From a virus, in IMG/VR virus record IMGVR_UViG_3300046534_002092, positions 1 to 23,846 of that record: a DNA stretch of 23,846 nucleotides; one strand, 5' to 3'. A model generated the notes under the pieces. The model searched no databases. It saw nothing but the letters and a program-made list of their open reading frames with translations, and was not told where the DNA came from. This document shows, in pieces, positions 7,731-14,179 of this stretch (position 1 is its first letter; each line of letters starts with the position of its first letter). Position numbers and translations under genes: made by a program.

Positions 7731-8159
7731 TCACCCAGCCCGCTTTAACCAAGGCAGCTCAATAAACAGGTTTGGCTCAATGGCGCGATGCAATTGATCG
7801 ATCTTGCTGTAGTACGTCGCCTCAGATCGCCAGCCCATGCGCTTCATTTGCCGCGCCACACTGGGCATGGGATTCGTCAAATAACGGATGCGCGCCAATT
7901 TCACTAACTCCACGCCCGTTTTCCCCAAGCCGCCCAGCTCCACCGCTTGGCGCATAGCCACAAGGGCAGACTCCACCGCTTCGCCAACCACGCCTAGCTC
8001 CCCAGTATACAAAGCCTTACCGCCAGACTCAGTGGTACCCACAATCATCACGCCCTTATTCGCAATCGCAGAGCCCAAAGGGCAGCGTAACGACGATGAA
8101 CCATGCATTCGGTACTCATCACCCCAGGCAATCAAAGCCAATTCAATCGCATCAATCAC
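7731..8159 (-). CDS. Q-like late antiterminator
   Basis: 142 residues from a GTG at 8159, chosen because AAGGGG lies 6 nt upstream. Longer TTG starts at 8183 and 8201 run into the repeat array. The pattern is that of phage Q proteins: an opening helix with LIAWGDEYRMHGSSSL, and a C-terminal helix-turn-helix with MPSVARQMKRMGWRSEATYYSKIDQLHRAI. It should bind DNA near the late promoter and let RNA polymerase pass the terminator at 7365-7389. Its location at the end of the early operon and just before the late genes is that of lambda Q. Sequence identity to any given Q is not claimed. Confidence 0.72.
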   Translation of the reverse strand: MIDAIELALIAWGDEYRMHGSSSLRCPLGSAIANKGVMIVGTTESGGKALYTGELGVVGEAVESALVAMRQAVELGGLGKTGVELVKLARIRYLTNPMPSVARQMKRMGWRSEATYYSKIDQLHRAIEPNLFIELPWLKRAG

Positions 8160-8183
8160 TGTTATTCCCCTTAAATCAACCAA

Positions 8184-8468
8184 CCCTAGTAAAATCGCCA
8201 AACCCTAGTAACAACCCTAGTAAATTATTTTTCTTATATTTCATGTATTTATATAACATTTACTAGGGTTACTAGGGTTGCTAGGGTTTTTGGAGCCTCG
8301 CGTAGAGAAAAAAACACCTCGTTTTTCGTTATATTTACGCGCGTGCGCGCGCGTTTAACCCTAGCAACCCTAGTAAATCGAAAAAACGCCCCGCAAAGCC
8401 GCGTGGTTGCTGCACCTCATTTACTAGGGTTGTAAAAACCAACCCTAGCACTACCCTAGCAACCCTAG
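8184..8468. repeat. Array of twelve CCCTAG-core repeats: candidate replication origin iterons
   Basis: CCCTAG occurs at 8184, 8203, 8215, 8359, 8368, 8443, 8454 and 8463, and its complement CTAGGG at 8263, 8272, 8281 and 8424. The fuller unit is about TT(A/G)CTAGGGTT. Several copies are head to tail at a 9-bp step (8263-8286, 8359-8373). A very AT-rich stretch (8221-8262) separates the first two oppositely oriented groups. The array lies right after the helicase gene. Iterons plus an AT-rich unwinding segment beside a P4-alpha-like primase/helicase suggest an origin. A role in controlling the Q-like gene is the alternative. Confidence 0.7.
8337..8354. other. 18-bp perfect alternating purine/pyrimidine run
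   Basis: ACGCGCGTGCGCGCGCGT alternates strictly between purine and pyrimidine, is dominated by CG steps, and can form Z-DNA or cruciform-like structures. It lies inside the repeat array between the CTAGGG triplet at 8263-8286 and the CCCTAG pair at 8359-8373. Confidence 0.75.
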
Positions 8469-8482
8469 TAAATTTCACTGTT

Positions 8483-10225
8483 TTAACTCCCCGAAATGCC
8501 CGACGGCGGTGTAAAAACCACCCTTTTTTCCCATTTCTCGGGACTCCAACCGGCTTTAAAGGCCTCAATACGCCAATTGCGCACGTGCGCCCCCACCGCC
8601 TTGGCATCATTCAACTTTAAATCCATTGGTGGGCACGGCAAAAAGAACTTAGATCGCCTTCGCTGGCCGTTTTCGTCATTCCAGCCAATCTGATCATTAG
8701 ATTTACAGGTGTCGGGCTTGGTAGACATAAACAAGCTGAATTTGGTGTCAGACAAGGCATGCTCTTTGAGCTTGCTGCACCACTCTAAAAACAAATCATG
8801 CAAATCTTGAGTACGGCACAGCGTAAATGGCACACCCAACTCACCGGTGCGCCACTGATTATAAAACGTCTCCCAGCTGGCCATACTCAAATCCACCAGC
8901 CGTTGCCGCGCAGGGGTATGCGGCGGCCTCGTGCGCTCGTCAAAATCGCCTATATCGTAATTGAGCAGGTAATCATAAAACGCGGCAATGCCACCGTTTT
9001 CAATCTCCCAACCAATGCGCTTCTGTGCCTTGTCTTGCAGCGTTAGCATTGGCCACAAAACCAGCATACGGCGATCATTCTCACCAATGGGCCACGGCAG
9101 TATTTCATTACTAAGAAACACCGCATTCATGTAATTGGCTTCTTCCCAGCCATTCACAAATTTGCTCTCAATGCGCACCGTTTTACCGGTGATCATGTGC
9201 TTAATCTTGCCCACCTGGTTATAGCGCTGGTCGCGGCTTACCACTTCTTCAAACAAGCCATACAGCTTATTGGCTTGCCATGCGGTCCAGTTAGACTCTA
9301 ACTGCGCCTGCCCAACGGTGGCACCATACGCGCCATAAATCGGCTGCAAAATCTTGTCGAACAAAAGCGACTTACCCGAGCCTTCCATCGTGGAATGCAT
9401 TAGCACCGCTGTATCCATTTTAGCGCCAATCCGTTGCAAGGGCAGCGCCAGCCAGCAGGTTAACCAGTGCACCGCATCATCTTGCTTATTACACAAAAAT
9501 CGCAGCAAAAACCGCATACCCGAGCACAATTCAAGATCGGGGTGCGGGGTAAGAGGCAAGCCTTCAAAGGTATTAATCGTATCGGCCGGCGACTCTTTCA
9601 TGCGCGGATCAAACAACAAATTTTCAGACGGTATCACTCGCCGCTGTTCGCTGTTTTGCCACAACGTAAACTTATCACCCAAAGCCAGCTTAACCGCCGA
9701 GGCAGGCAAACGCTGGCGTAATTGTTGGTCGTAAATGTCTTGCGAGCCATCCAAATACACATAGCGCCAAAATATATCGCCGCCCTTCTCACCCTTAGAA
9801 TCTTTAAGCCGGCGGCCCAATTTCGCTTCTATCTCAAGCCGCTTTGCTTGATCTGGATCGATGCCTTTTTTATCTGGCAAGGCATACCACTGCGTGGCCA
9901 AGGCCTTACTCACTAGCGCCTCAAAGCCTGTTTTGCGCACTATCGCTTTGCGGTATAAATCGAATACCTTGGTCTCACCCTCAACCAAAGCAAAGCGCGT
10001 TGCGACCTTAGCCAGCGTCCAGCCCTCCCCGTACCCCTCAGTGAGTGGAGCCGCGCCAAATTCGGGGGCATCAGTAGATGGGGCCGGGGGAAGATCAACA
10101 TCAGGCGAGCCAGCAACGCGCACCATGGGCTCTGAATTGGCCGCCCGTAACAACTGAAAACGCACAACATCTAAGCCATGCTCACAGTGCAGGTCATTCC
10201 AGTCGAGCTTGGCTGGCTCCGTCAT
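8483..10225 (-). CDS. Phage replicative helicase/primase-helicase (DUF5906, P4-alpha-like)
   Basis: 580 residues. The C-terminal half is a superfamily 3-like AAA+ helicase. Walker A is MEGSGKS near residues 280-286, the Walker B-like segment is KLYGLFEEVVSRDQ about 50 residues later, and a sensor region reads NAVFLSNEILPWPIGENDRR with the arginine that would reach the neighbouring subunit. The N-terminal third (KVATRFALVEGETKVFDLYRK, near 73-93) is the usual linker of this family. It should unwind DNA from the nearby repeat array. The start ATG overlaps the stop of the primase gene by 4 nt, so the two are coupled and likely form one split primase-helicase system. Confidence 0.88.
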   Translation of the reverse strand: MTEPAKLDWNDLHCEHGLDVVRFQLLRAANSEPMVRVAGSPDVDLPPAPSTDAPEFGAAPLTEGYGEGWTLAKVATRFALVEGETKVFDLYRKAIVRKTGFEALVSKALATQWYALPDKKGIDPDQAKRLEIEAKLGRRLKDSKGEKGGDIFWRYVYLDGSQDIYDQQLRQRLPASAVKLALGDKFTLWQNSEQRRVIPSENLLFDPRMKESPADTINTFEGLPLTPHPDLELCSGMRFLLRFLCNKQDDAVHWLTCWLALPLQRIGAKMDTAVLMHSTMEGSGKSLLFDKILQPIYGAYGATVGQAQLESNWTAWQANKLYGLFEEVVSRDQRYNQVGKIKHMITGKTVRIESKFVNGWEEANYMNAVFLSNEILPWPIGENDRRMLVLWPMLTLQDKAQKRIGWEIENGGIAAFYDYLLNYDIGDFDERTRPPHTPARQRLVDLSMASWETFYNQWRTGELGVPFTLCRTQDLHDLFLEWCSKLKEHALSDTKFSLFMSTKPDTCKSNDQIGWNDENGQRRRSKFFLPCPPMDLKLNDAKAVGAHVRNWRIEAFKAGWSPEKWEKRVVFTPPSGISGS

Positions 10226-11265
10226 GCTGCCACCTGTTCAGGCACCTGCGGAAACACCGCAACCAGCCCTAATTTATTCGCCAGCTCGGTTGCTTTTGTA
10301 CGCCCGGGGTTACCCTTACTGCGTGGGTCATCATCACCAGCAATAATAAATTTTGTTTTTGGGTAACGCTCCCACAATTCTTTAACAACAGTATCCATAT
10401 TATAAATATCCACCGTCATCACCGTGGGCCACTCGGTGGCTAAATACACACTGGCCGCCGTAGCATAACCCTCGGCCACCGCAACCACGTCAGCATCAGC
10501 TACCGAGCCTATGCAATGCATGCAGCCGTGCTTGCGGGAATACTTAGGGAACAGCTTGGTGCCATTGGGGGCAATTGACTGAAACGACCACACCACCCCA
10601 TCTATATCCACCAGCGGCACCAAAAACGTACCGGGCTTTAGCATCATAAAACTGTGGTGATCTGGCCTTGGCTTTGGCAAGTCATCAAAAAAGCGCTTAA
10701 TGTCATCACCGGCCCACAAATCGCAGCGTTGCAGCTTGTCATCTACACTCAACACCACCGCGTGCTTAATAAACCGCACACCAAAGGCGCCAACCTGCTT
10801 GCGGTCTAAATACTCACTTTTACCGCGAGCAACCGTGAACTCTGCTAATAGCCGCCGGGTGGCTAACTGCACCTGTTCTTGCATCACCAACAAACGCGCC
10901 TCGTCGGCCTCTACCTCGGCTTGGCGCTGTTTGCGGCGGGCTTCGTTTTCGGCTTTGCGCTGGCGCTTTTCCTCGTCGGTAAGTTCCTTTTTTTCTGGGC
11001 GCCAGCCGCCCTCTTTGGCTAAATGAATAACCGTACCAATCGACACACCACGGCCCTTACAACTTTTCCAGACTGCCAGCGCCGCTGATCGATCATAAGT
11101 ACTGCCGCCAGCACTCCAATTGTCCCAGTCAGAAAACGCGTTTTCACCGAATTCACACTTAACGCCCATTGTTACCTTTACCCATGTATCGCGGTCTAGG
11201 TCTGGGCTTATGTGCGCTAAGAGATTGGCTAAATCGTCTATATTTAAATCGGGATAGTCGGGCAT
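10222..11265 (-). CDS. Toprim-domain phage primase with PriCT-2 domain
   Basis: 347 residues. Residues about 5-80 match the PriCT-2 primase C-terminal-type domain (DLDRDTWVKVTMGVK, FSDWDNWS, VWKSCKG, GTVIHLAKEGGW). A charged coiled linker (about 90-140, KKELTDEEKRQRKAENEARRK) follows. The Toprim fold comes at about 230-330, with the catalytic glutamate in VAEGYATAASVY and the acidic DDD cluster in FIIAGDDDP. It should make RNA primers for phage replication together with the helicase encoded by the next gene. No CHC2 zinc finger is seen. The ATG overlaps the stop of the DksA-like gene (TAATG). Confidence 0.88.
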   Translation of the reverse strand: MPDYPDLNIDDLANLLAHISPDLDRDTWVKVTMGVKCEFGENAFSDWDNWSAGGSTYDRSAALAVWKSCKGRGVSIGTVIHLAKEGGWRPEKKELTDEEKRQRKAENEARRKQRQAEVEADEARLLVMQEQVQLATRRLLAEFTVARGKSEYLDRKQVGAFGVRFIKHAVVLSVDDKLQRCDLWAGDDIKRFFDDLPKPRPDHHSFMMLKPGTFLVPLVDIDGVVWSFQSIAPNGTKLFPKYSRKHGCMHCIGSVADADVVAVAEGYATAASVYLATEWPTVMTVDIYNMDTVVKELWERYPKTKFIIAGDDDPRSKGNPGRTKATELANKLGLVAVFPQVPEQVAA

Positions 11266-11480
11266 TATCGAACACCCCGCCGCTCAACAATGCTTTGGCA
11301 ATACACACAACACTCAACACCAGGCAACAATGCCCGCCGTGCCTTCGGGATCTCGTCGCCGCACTCTAAACAATGCGGATGATCAACCGAGGGGCGCGCA
11401 GCTTTACGTTTTGCCTCTGCTAGGGCCAAATCCAGCGCGCGCTGGCTTTCTTCTGCAGCAAAATCGCATAAATCAGCCAT
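11265..11480 (-). CDS. DksA/TraR-family C4 zinc-finger protein
   Basis: 71 residues from the ATG at 11480, with GGAGG 6 nt upstream. An in-frame earlier start at 11516 lacks a site. The four cysteines C37, C40, C58 and C61 form the TraR/DksA zinc finger (HCLECGDEIPKARR and CCVYC). The N-terminal helix is short, as in TraR and phage homologues. Members bind the RNA polymerase secondary channel and alter promoter choice, mimicking DksA with ppGpp. Here it may tune host or phage transcription. It overlaps the CP76 gene by 8 nt. Confidence 0.85.
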   Translation of the reverse strand: MADLCDFAAEESQRALDLALAEAKRKAARPSVDHPHCLECGDEIPKARRALLPGVECCVYCQSIVERRGVR

Positions 11481-11958
11481 GGTTCGCCTCCGCAGATTGC
11501 CTAGCACCGGCAACAATACTCAGCACCTTGCTAATGACCTCATAACCATAATGCTCAAGCTCGTTTACCTCAGCCGTTTCCCAGCGCTGATCAGCCACAC
11601 CGCTGTTTAGGCTTTCAACAAACTCACCCGCCGCGCTCAACACCTCGCCCAATGCCTTTAGCGCATCACTCGTGCCCGGTACCGGCGTTACATCAAACAA
11701 CACCTTGCCACGCGCGCGGGCATACGCCTCGTCAATGCGCGGGTCATCAGTAATGCTCACCAGCGTTTCAAATTCCGGCAGCGTTAAATGGTGAGTGGTA
11801 TTGGCAATACTGAGTTTCTTCTGAAGGGTGTCGTAATTGGTGGCCATAATCGCAGCCAAGGCCGTTAAACCGCCCCGGTAATCACGGCTGGCGCAGTACA
11901 AGGCTTGGTGTAAATCCAGCACAGGGCCGGCGTCTGGCAGTAAATGATTTCGACTCAT
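11473..11958 (-). CDS. CP76/CII-family phage regulatory protein
   Basis: 161 residues. Residues 15-85 (LHQALYCASRDYRGGLTALAAIMATNYDTLQKKLS, then HHLTLPEFETLVSITDDPRI) follow the pattern of PF06892 phage regulatory protein CII (CP76), a DNA-binding family found after cro in many prophages. The C-terminal 60 residues are helical and not recognised. The place after the cro-like gene is that of lambda cII, so it probably takes part in the lysis-lysogeny choice. Binding sites are not identified. Start at 11958 is an ATG; GAGGGAA lies upstream. Confidence 0.8.
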   Translation of the reverse strand: MSRNHLLPDAGPVLDLHQALYCASRDYRGGLTALAAIMATNYDTLQKKLSIANTTHHLTLPEFETLVSITDDPRIDEAYARARGKVLFDVTPVPGTSDALKALGEVLSAAGEFVESLNSGVADQRWETAEVNELEHYGYEVISKVLSIVAGARQSAEANHG

Positions 11959-12019
11959 GGCGAAAATTCCCTCATATCGCCGTAGCCAAGACGCGGTGAA
12001 TCCGCTTATTCTTGAACTG

Positions 12020-12068
12020 CGGCATGGTTGTGTCGCACGCCTTGGGGTGGAATATCTGTGGTGGGTGG
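12020..12068 (-). promoter_or_regulatory. nutR-position copy of the two-part leader element
   Basis: Read on the minus strand, CCACCCACCAC (12068-12058) is followed 22 nt later by CGACACAACCATGCCG (12035-12020). The same two boxes in the same orientation, 21 nt apart, lie in the rightward leader (13963-14010). A GTGGT/ACCAC stem can form around the first box. It sits between the cro-like and CII-like genes, the site of lambda nutR. The rest of the gap 11959-12096 shows only a weak GCGG/CCGC hairpin and a possible 17-33 residue ORF. Confidence 0.55.
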
Positions 12069-12096
12069 ACCACTCCGAGGCACTTATTTGGTTTTA

Positions 12097-12318
12097 TTAG
12101 GCCGCTTCATTTGGCTTGAACACTTCAGGACATAAAGCATGCGCAGGTATTTGGCCCTTAATAATAGACTCAACATCCTGCGCCACCTCTGCAGGAATAC
12201 CCCTGCTTTTCCAGTTATTAACACGCTGCGCAGTGAAATCAGCCCCCAACTTCTCAGCCAAAGCTGTAGGGCCTCCAGCCAATTTAATAGCCTTGGCTGC
12301 AGCTACTAACTTTTCCAT
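12097..12318 (-). CDS. Cro/YdaS-like DNA-binding protein
   Basis: 73 residues from the ATG at 12318, with GGAG 6 nt upstream. An earlier TTG at 12330 is less likely. The segment GGPTALAEKL, then RVNNWKSRGIPAEVAQDVE, is a helix-turn-helix of the YdaS/Cro type. It shares the VNNWK-RG-P recognition-helix pattern with the divergent repressor (QQVNNWKKRGVP). It is the first gene of the leftward early operon and should compete with the repressor for the operators at 12351-12405, as Cro does in lambda. Confidence 0.85.
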   Translation of the reverse strand: MEKLVAAAKAIKLAGGPTALAEKLGADFTAQRVNNWKSRGIPAEVAQDVESIIKGQIPAHALCPEVFKPNEAA

Positions 12319-12348
12319 GACAAACTCCAATAAACATGACCTAACAAC

Positions 12349-12378
12349 AGTATAAACATGAGGTTTATATTTTTACAA
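12349..12378 (-). promoter_or_regulatory. Leftward early promoter (PR equivalent)
   Basis: On the minus strand TTGTAA (12378-12373) and TATACT (12354-12349) are separated by 18 nt, followed by the cro-like gene about 30 nt downstream. The operator at 12351-12369 lies over the spacer and -10, so a bound repressor would block polymerase. Confidence 0.6.
12351..12369. promoter_or_regulatory. Operator O1 (TATAAAC-N5-GTTTATA)
   Basis: A perfect 7-bp inverted repeat with a 5-bp spacer, centred in the leftward early promoter. The same half-site recurs at 12391-12405, 13911-13927 and 13932-13952. Single half-sites ATAAAC at 12330-12335 and GTTTAT at 12384-12389 flank it. Confidence 0.75.
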
Positions 12379-12405
12379 GCGATGTTTATTTAAACTTAAT
12401 GTTTA
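12372..12405 (+). promoter_or_regulatory. Repressor-gene promoter with operator O2 over the start region
   Basis: TTTACA at 12372-12377 and CTTAAT at 12395-12400 form a weak rightward promoter with 17-nt spacing. Operator O2 (TAAAC-TTAAT-GTTTA, 12391-12405) covers its -10 and the first possible start codon. Transcription would begin about 12407, giving a leaderless or near-leaderless repressor mRNA and autoregulation by O2. Confidence 0.4.
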
Positions 12406-12407
12406 TG

Positions 12408-13118
12408 ATGGATAAAAAACAGATACTGACTGCCGACCAAATAGCCGCTGGCAAAGCATTCACCGCAGCGCTCAAATCATCCGCACTCAAGCCGGCGGAT
12501 ATCGCTCGCATGGTTAAAGGTACTCCGCAGCAAGTAAACAACTGGAAAAAACGAGGTGTTCCCGGCAAATTTGCAAAAGCAATTGCGTTAAGGTTGCTAA
12601 CATATCCTGAAATAATCGCTCCAGAATACTTACCCGAAACTGTAAACGAAGATCCTTCAACATACGAAATCGAACCCCTGTCCCTGAATGGCTATTCGTT
12701 AATTAAAAATTATGATGCTTACGTTTCTGCAGGAAACGGCACCCACAACGAAGCGGTGGAAGTCAAAGGCGGCCTTGCTTTCCGCAATGACTGGCTCAAA
12801 AAACTCGGACGCAAAGCTGAAGACTTATGCGTTATCCACTGCAGCGGCGAAAGTATGGAGCCAACCATCTATCATGCCGATGCGCTTTTAATCGACCAAT
12901 CCAGTACCACTCCAACAAATGGCCGAATCTTCGCTATCAAGCGCAATGACGGCACTGAAAGTGTGAAGCGTCTCATACAGCGTGCCACTACCGGATCTTG
13001 GATAGTACGCAGTGACCACCCAGACAAAAATCGTTATCCTGACGAAGAAGCAAGCGAAACAATGATGCAAGACCTACCCATTATTGGCCGAGTTGTATGG
13101 CGAGGCGGCGCCCTATAA
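12408..13118 (+). CDS. S24-family (CI/LexA-like) prophage repressor
   Basis: 236 residues from the ATG at 12408; ATGs at 12399 and 12405 are also in frame, and none has a ribosome site. The N-terminal helix-turn-helix (about residues 18-55, DIARMVKGTPQQVNNWKKRG) binds operators. The C-terminal half is a self-cleaving S24 peptidase: cleavage site Ala-Gly in YVSAGNG (about 108-109), catalytic Ser149 in HCSGESMEPTI and Lys187 in TESVKRLI, a spacing like LexA and CI. DNA damage through RecA should trigger cleavage and induction. The gene lies between the two divergent early promoters and is followed by the zinc-ribbon gene at 30 nt. Confidence 0.93.
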   Translation: MDKKQILTADQIAAGKAFTAALKSSALKPADIARMVKGTPQQVNNWKKRGVPGKFAKAIALRLLTYPEIIAPEYLPETVNEDPSTYEIEPLSLNGYSLIKNYDAYVSAGNGTHNEAVEVKGGLAFRNDWLKKLGRKAEDLCVIHCSGESMEPTIYHADALLIDQSSTTPTNGRIFAIKRNDGTESVKRLIQRATTGSWIVRSDHPDKNRYPDEEASETMMQDLPIIGRVVWRGGAL

Positions 13119-13148
13119 CGGCCGAGAAAAACTACACACGGAACTTTT

Positions 13149-13832
13149 ATGGCACTCATAAAATGCAAGGAATGCAACAAAGAAATCTCGACTTCGGCAG
13201 TTGCCTGCCCCCACTGCGGAGCAACACCACCAAAAGAATCTTCTAAACTAGCCATTGCATTTATCTTCGTGATTGTGGCTATTATAGGAGCCGCGCTCTC
13301 AACAAATTACCAAGAACACAACAAAAAAATTGTCGCAACAAAAATAAAATATACACCAACACCCGCTTCGAGCACATTAATGCCATCTCAAAAATGGCAC
13401 TTCTACATCGATGAAAACCCAGTAGATGACAGCACCACAAGCACACTTTTCCTTAGCCCAGACTCAGGAAAAAGTAAGTGGGGAAAATCATTCACCATGG
13501 TAATGAGGTGTAAATCCAACACTACCGAGCTGTATGTAAAGTGGCACGATTACCTTGGTGACGACTCAAACGATGTATACCAAGACTGGAAATGGATCAC
13601 CGTCCGCATAGGAGAGAATAAAGCTAAGAAAGAGAAGTGGGATATTTCAACCGACAACACTGCCACATTTTCACGAACAGCTATCGCCACACTACGAGAA
13701 ATTGCGAAAGCGGACAAACTACTATTCTCAACCATCCCTTACAACGAAAACGCCTCAACCGCTATTTACGACACCAAGGGATTGAGCGAGGGCATTAAAA
13801 AAATAGCTGATGCTTGTCACTGGAAATTGTAA
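13149..13832 (+). CDS. Zinc-ribbon membrane protein with VasI-like C-terminal domain
   Basis: 227 residues. The N-terminus has a zinc ribbon (C6, C9, C20, C23 in KCKECNKEIS and ACPHCGAT), then one membrane segment (about 34-52, LAIAFIFVIVAIIGAAL). The rest (80-227) is a soluble domain whose ending LLFSTIPYNENAST, then TKGLSEGIKKIADACHW, resembles the VasI/DUF family known beside type VI secretion genes. It follows the repressor at 30 nt and ends at a terminator, so it should be made in the lysogen. Such genes often alter the host, for example by superinfection exclusion. That role is inferred from position only. Confidence 0.7.
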   Translation: MALIKCKECNKEISTSAVACPHCGATPPKESSKLAIAFIFVIVAIIGAALSTNYQEHNKKIVATKIKYTPTPASSTLMPSQKWHFYIDENPVDDSTTSTLFLSPDSGKSKWGKSFTMVMRCKSNTTELYVKWHDYLGDDSNDVYQDWKWITVRIGENKAKKEKWDISTDNTATFSRTAIATLREIAKADKLLFSTIPYNENASTAIYDTKGLSEGIKKIADACHWKL

Positions 13833-13855
13833 AAGCTGGCCATATCACCTAAAGC

Positions 13856-13881
13856 AACCGCCTTGTGAGGCGGTTTTTTTT
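13856..13881 (+). terminator. Intrinsic terminator of the immunity operon
   Basis: Arms AACCGCCT and AGGCGGTT enclose a TGTG loop, followed by a run of T residues to 13881. It ends the repressor and zinc-ribbon transcript and separates it from the rightward early promoter. Confidence 0.92.
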
Positions 13882-13910
13882 GGTCTAAAAACTACAAACA
13901 ATAAAAAAAC

Positions 13911-13952
13911 ATAAACTTCATGTTGACCTAAATATAAACTCCATGTTTATAT
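13911..13952 (+). promoter_or_regulatory. Rightward early promoter (PL equivalent) with operators O3 and O4
   Basis: TTGACC (13923-13928) and TTTATA (13946-13951) are 17 nt apart and would start RNA near 13958. O4 (ATATAAAC-TCCAT-GTTTATAT, 13932-13952) is a perfect 8-bp inverted repeat covering spacer and -10. O3 (ATAAAC-TTCAT-GTTGAC, 13911-13927) is imperfect and covers the -35. The operators share their arms and 5-bp spacer with O1 and O2, so the same repressor should control both early operons. Confidence 0.75.
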
Positions 13953-13955
13953 TGC

Positions 13956-14010
13956 GTTGAACCCACCCACCACACAGGGTCAACACAATGCAACCGACAC
14001 AACCATGCCG
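13956..14010 (+). promoter_or_regulatory. nutL-position copy of the two-part leader element
   Basis: Box 1 CCACCCACCAC is at 13963-13973 and box 2 CGACACAACCATGCCG at 13995-14010, 21 nt later. Box 1 is in the loop of a hairpin with arms GTTGA-CCC (13956-13964, one bulged A) and GGGTCAAC (13977-13984). The element begins at the predicted 5' end of the rightward early RNA, and box 2 overlaps the first codons of the first gene. Confidence 0.55.
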
Positions 14011-14179
14011 TATTTATTTACACCCTACCGCCGCTAGCTGCCCCGAAAAGATCAAAGCGGTTATTGCCCGCACGGGCTTAGCCATTGTTATTGGCGGTAA
14101 CAGCCGCGCTGCTGCACTGAAACCCCAATCCGTACCAACCGCACAAGGCGACTTTGCGCCTTGGGACGGTGCCGCATGA
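13988..14179 (+). CDS. Small hypothetical protein, first gene of the rightward early operon
   Basis: 63 residues, not recognised. The protein has a hydrophobic middle (IKAVIARTGLAIVIGGNSRAAAL) but no clear membrane segment or domain. The ATG follows AGGGT at a reasonable distance. The codons for residues 3-8 coincide with box 2 of the repeated leader element, so part of this reading frame may be constrained by RNA or DNA function. It ends in an ATGA overlap with the next gene, which supports it as a real gene. The place of lambda N is at this point, but the protein is not Arg-rich and I do not call it N. Confidence 0.6.
   Translation: MQPTQPCRIYLHPTAASCPEKIKAVIARTGLAIVIGGNSRAAALKPQSVPTAQGDFAPWDGAA

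Noticed and set aside
8184-8468. CRISPR array or telomere-type repeat
   Set aside because: The repeat units are only about 9 bp, occur in both orientations and have no spacers of constant size. The likeness of CCCTAG to telomere repeats is chance in a bacterial prophage.
13988-14179. Lambda N-like antiterminator
   Set aside because: It has the position of N but no arginine-rich RNA-binding N-terminus. No protein in the rightward operon can be named N from sequence.
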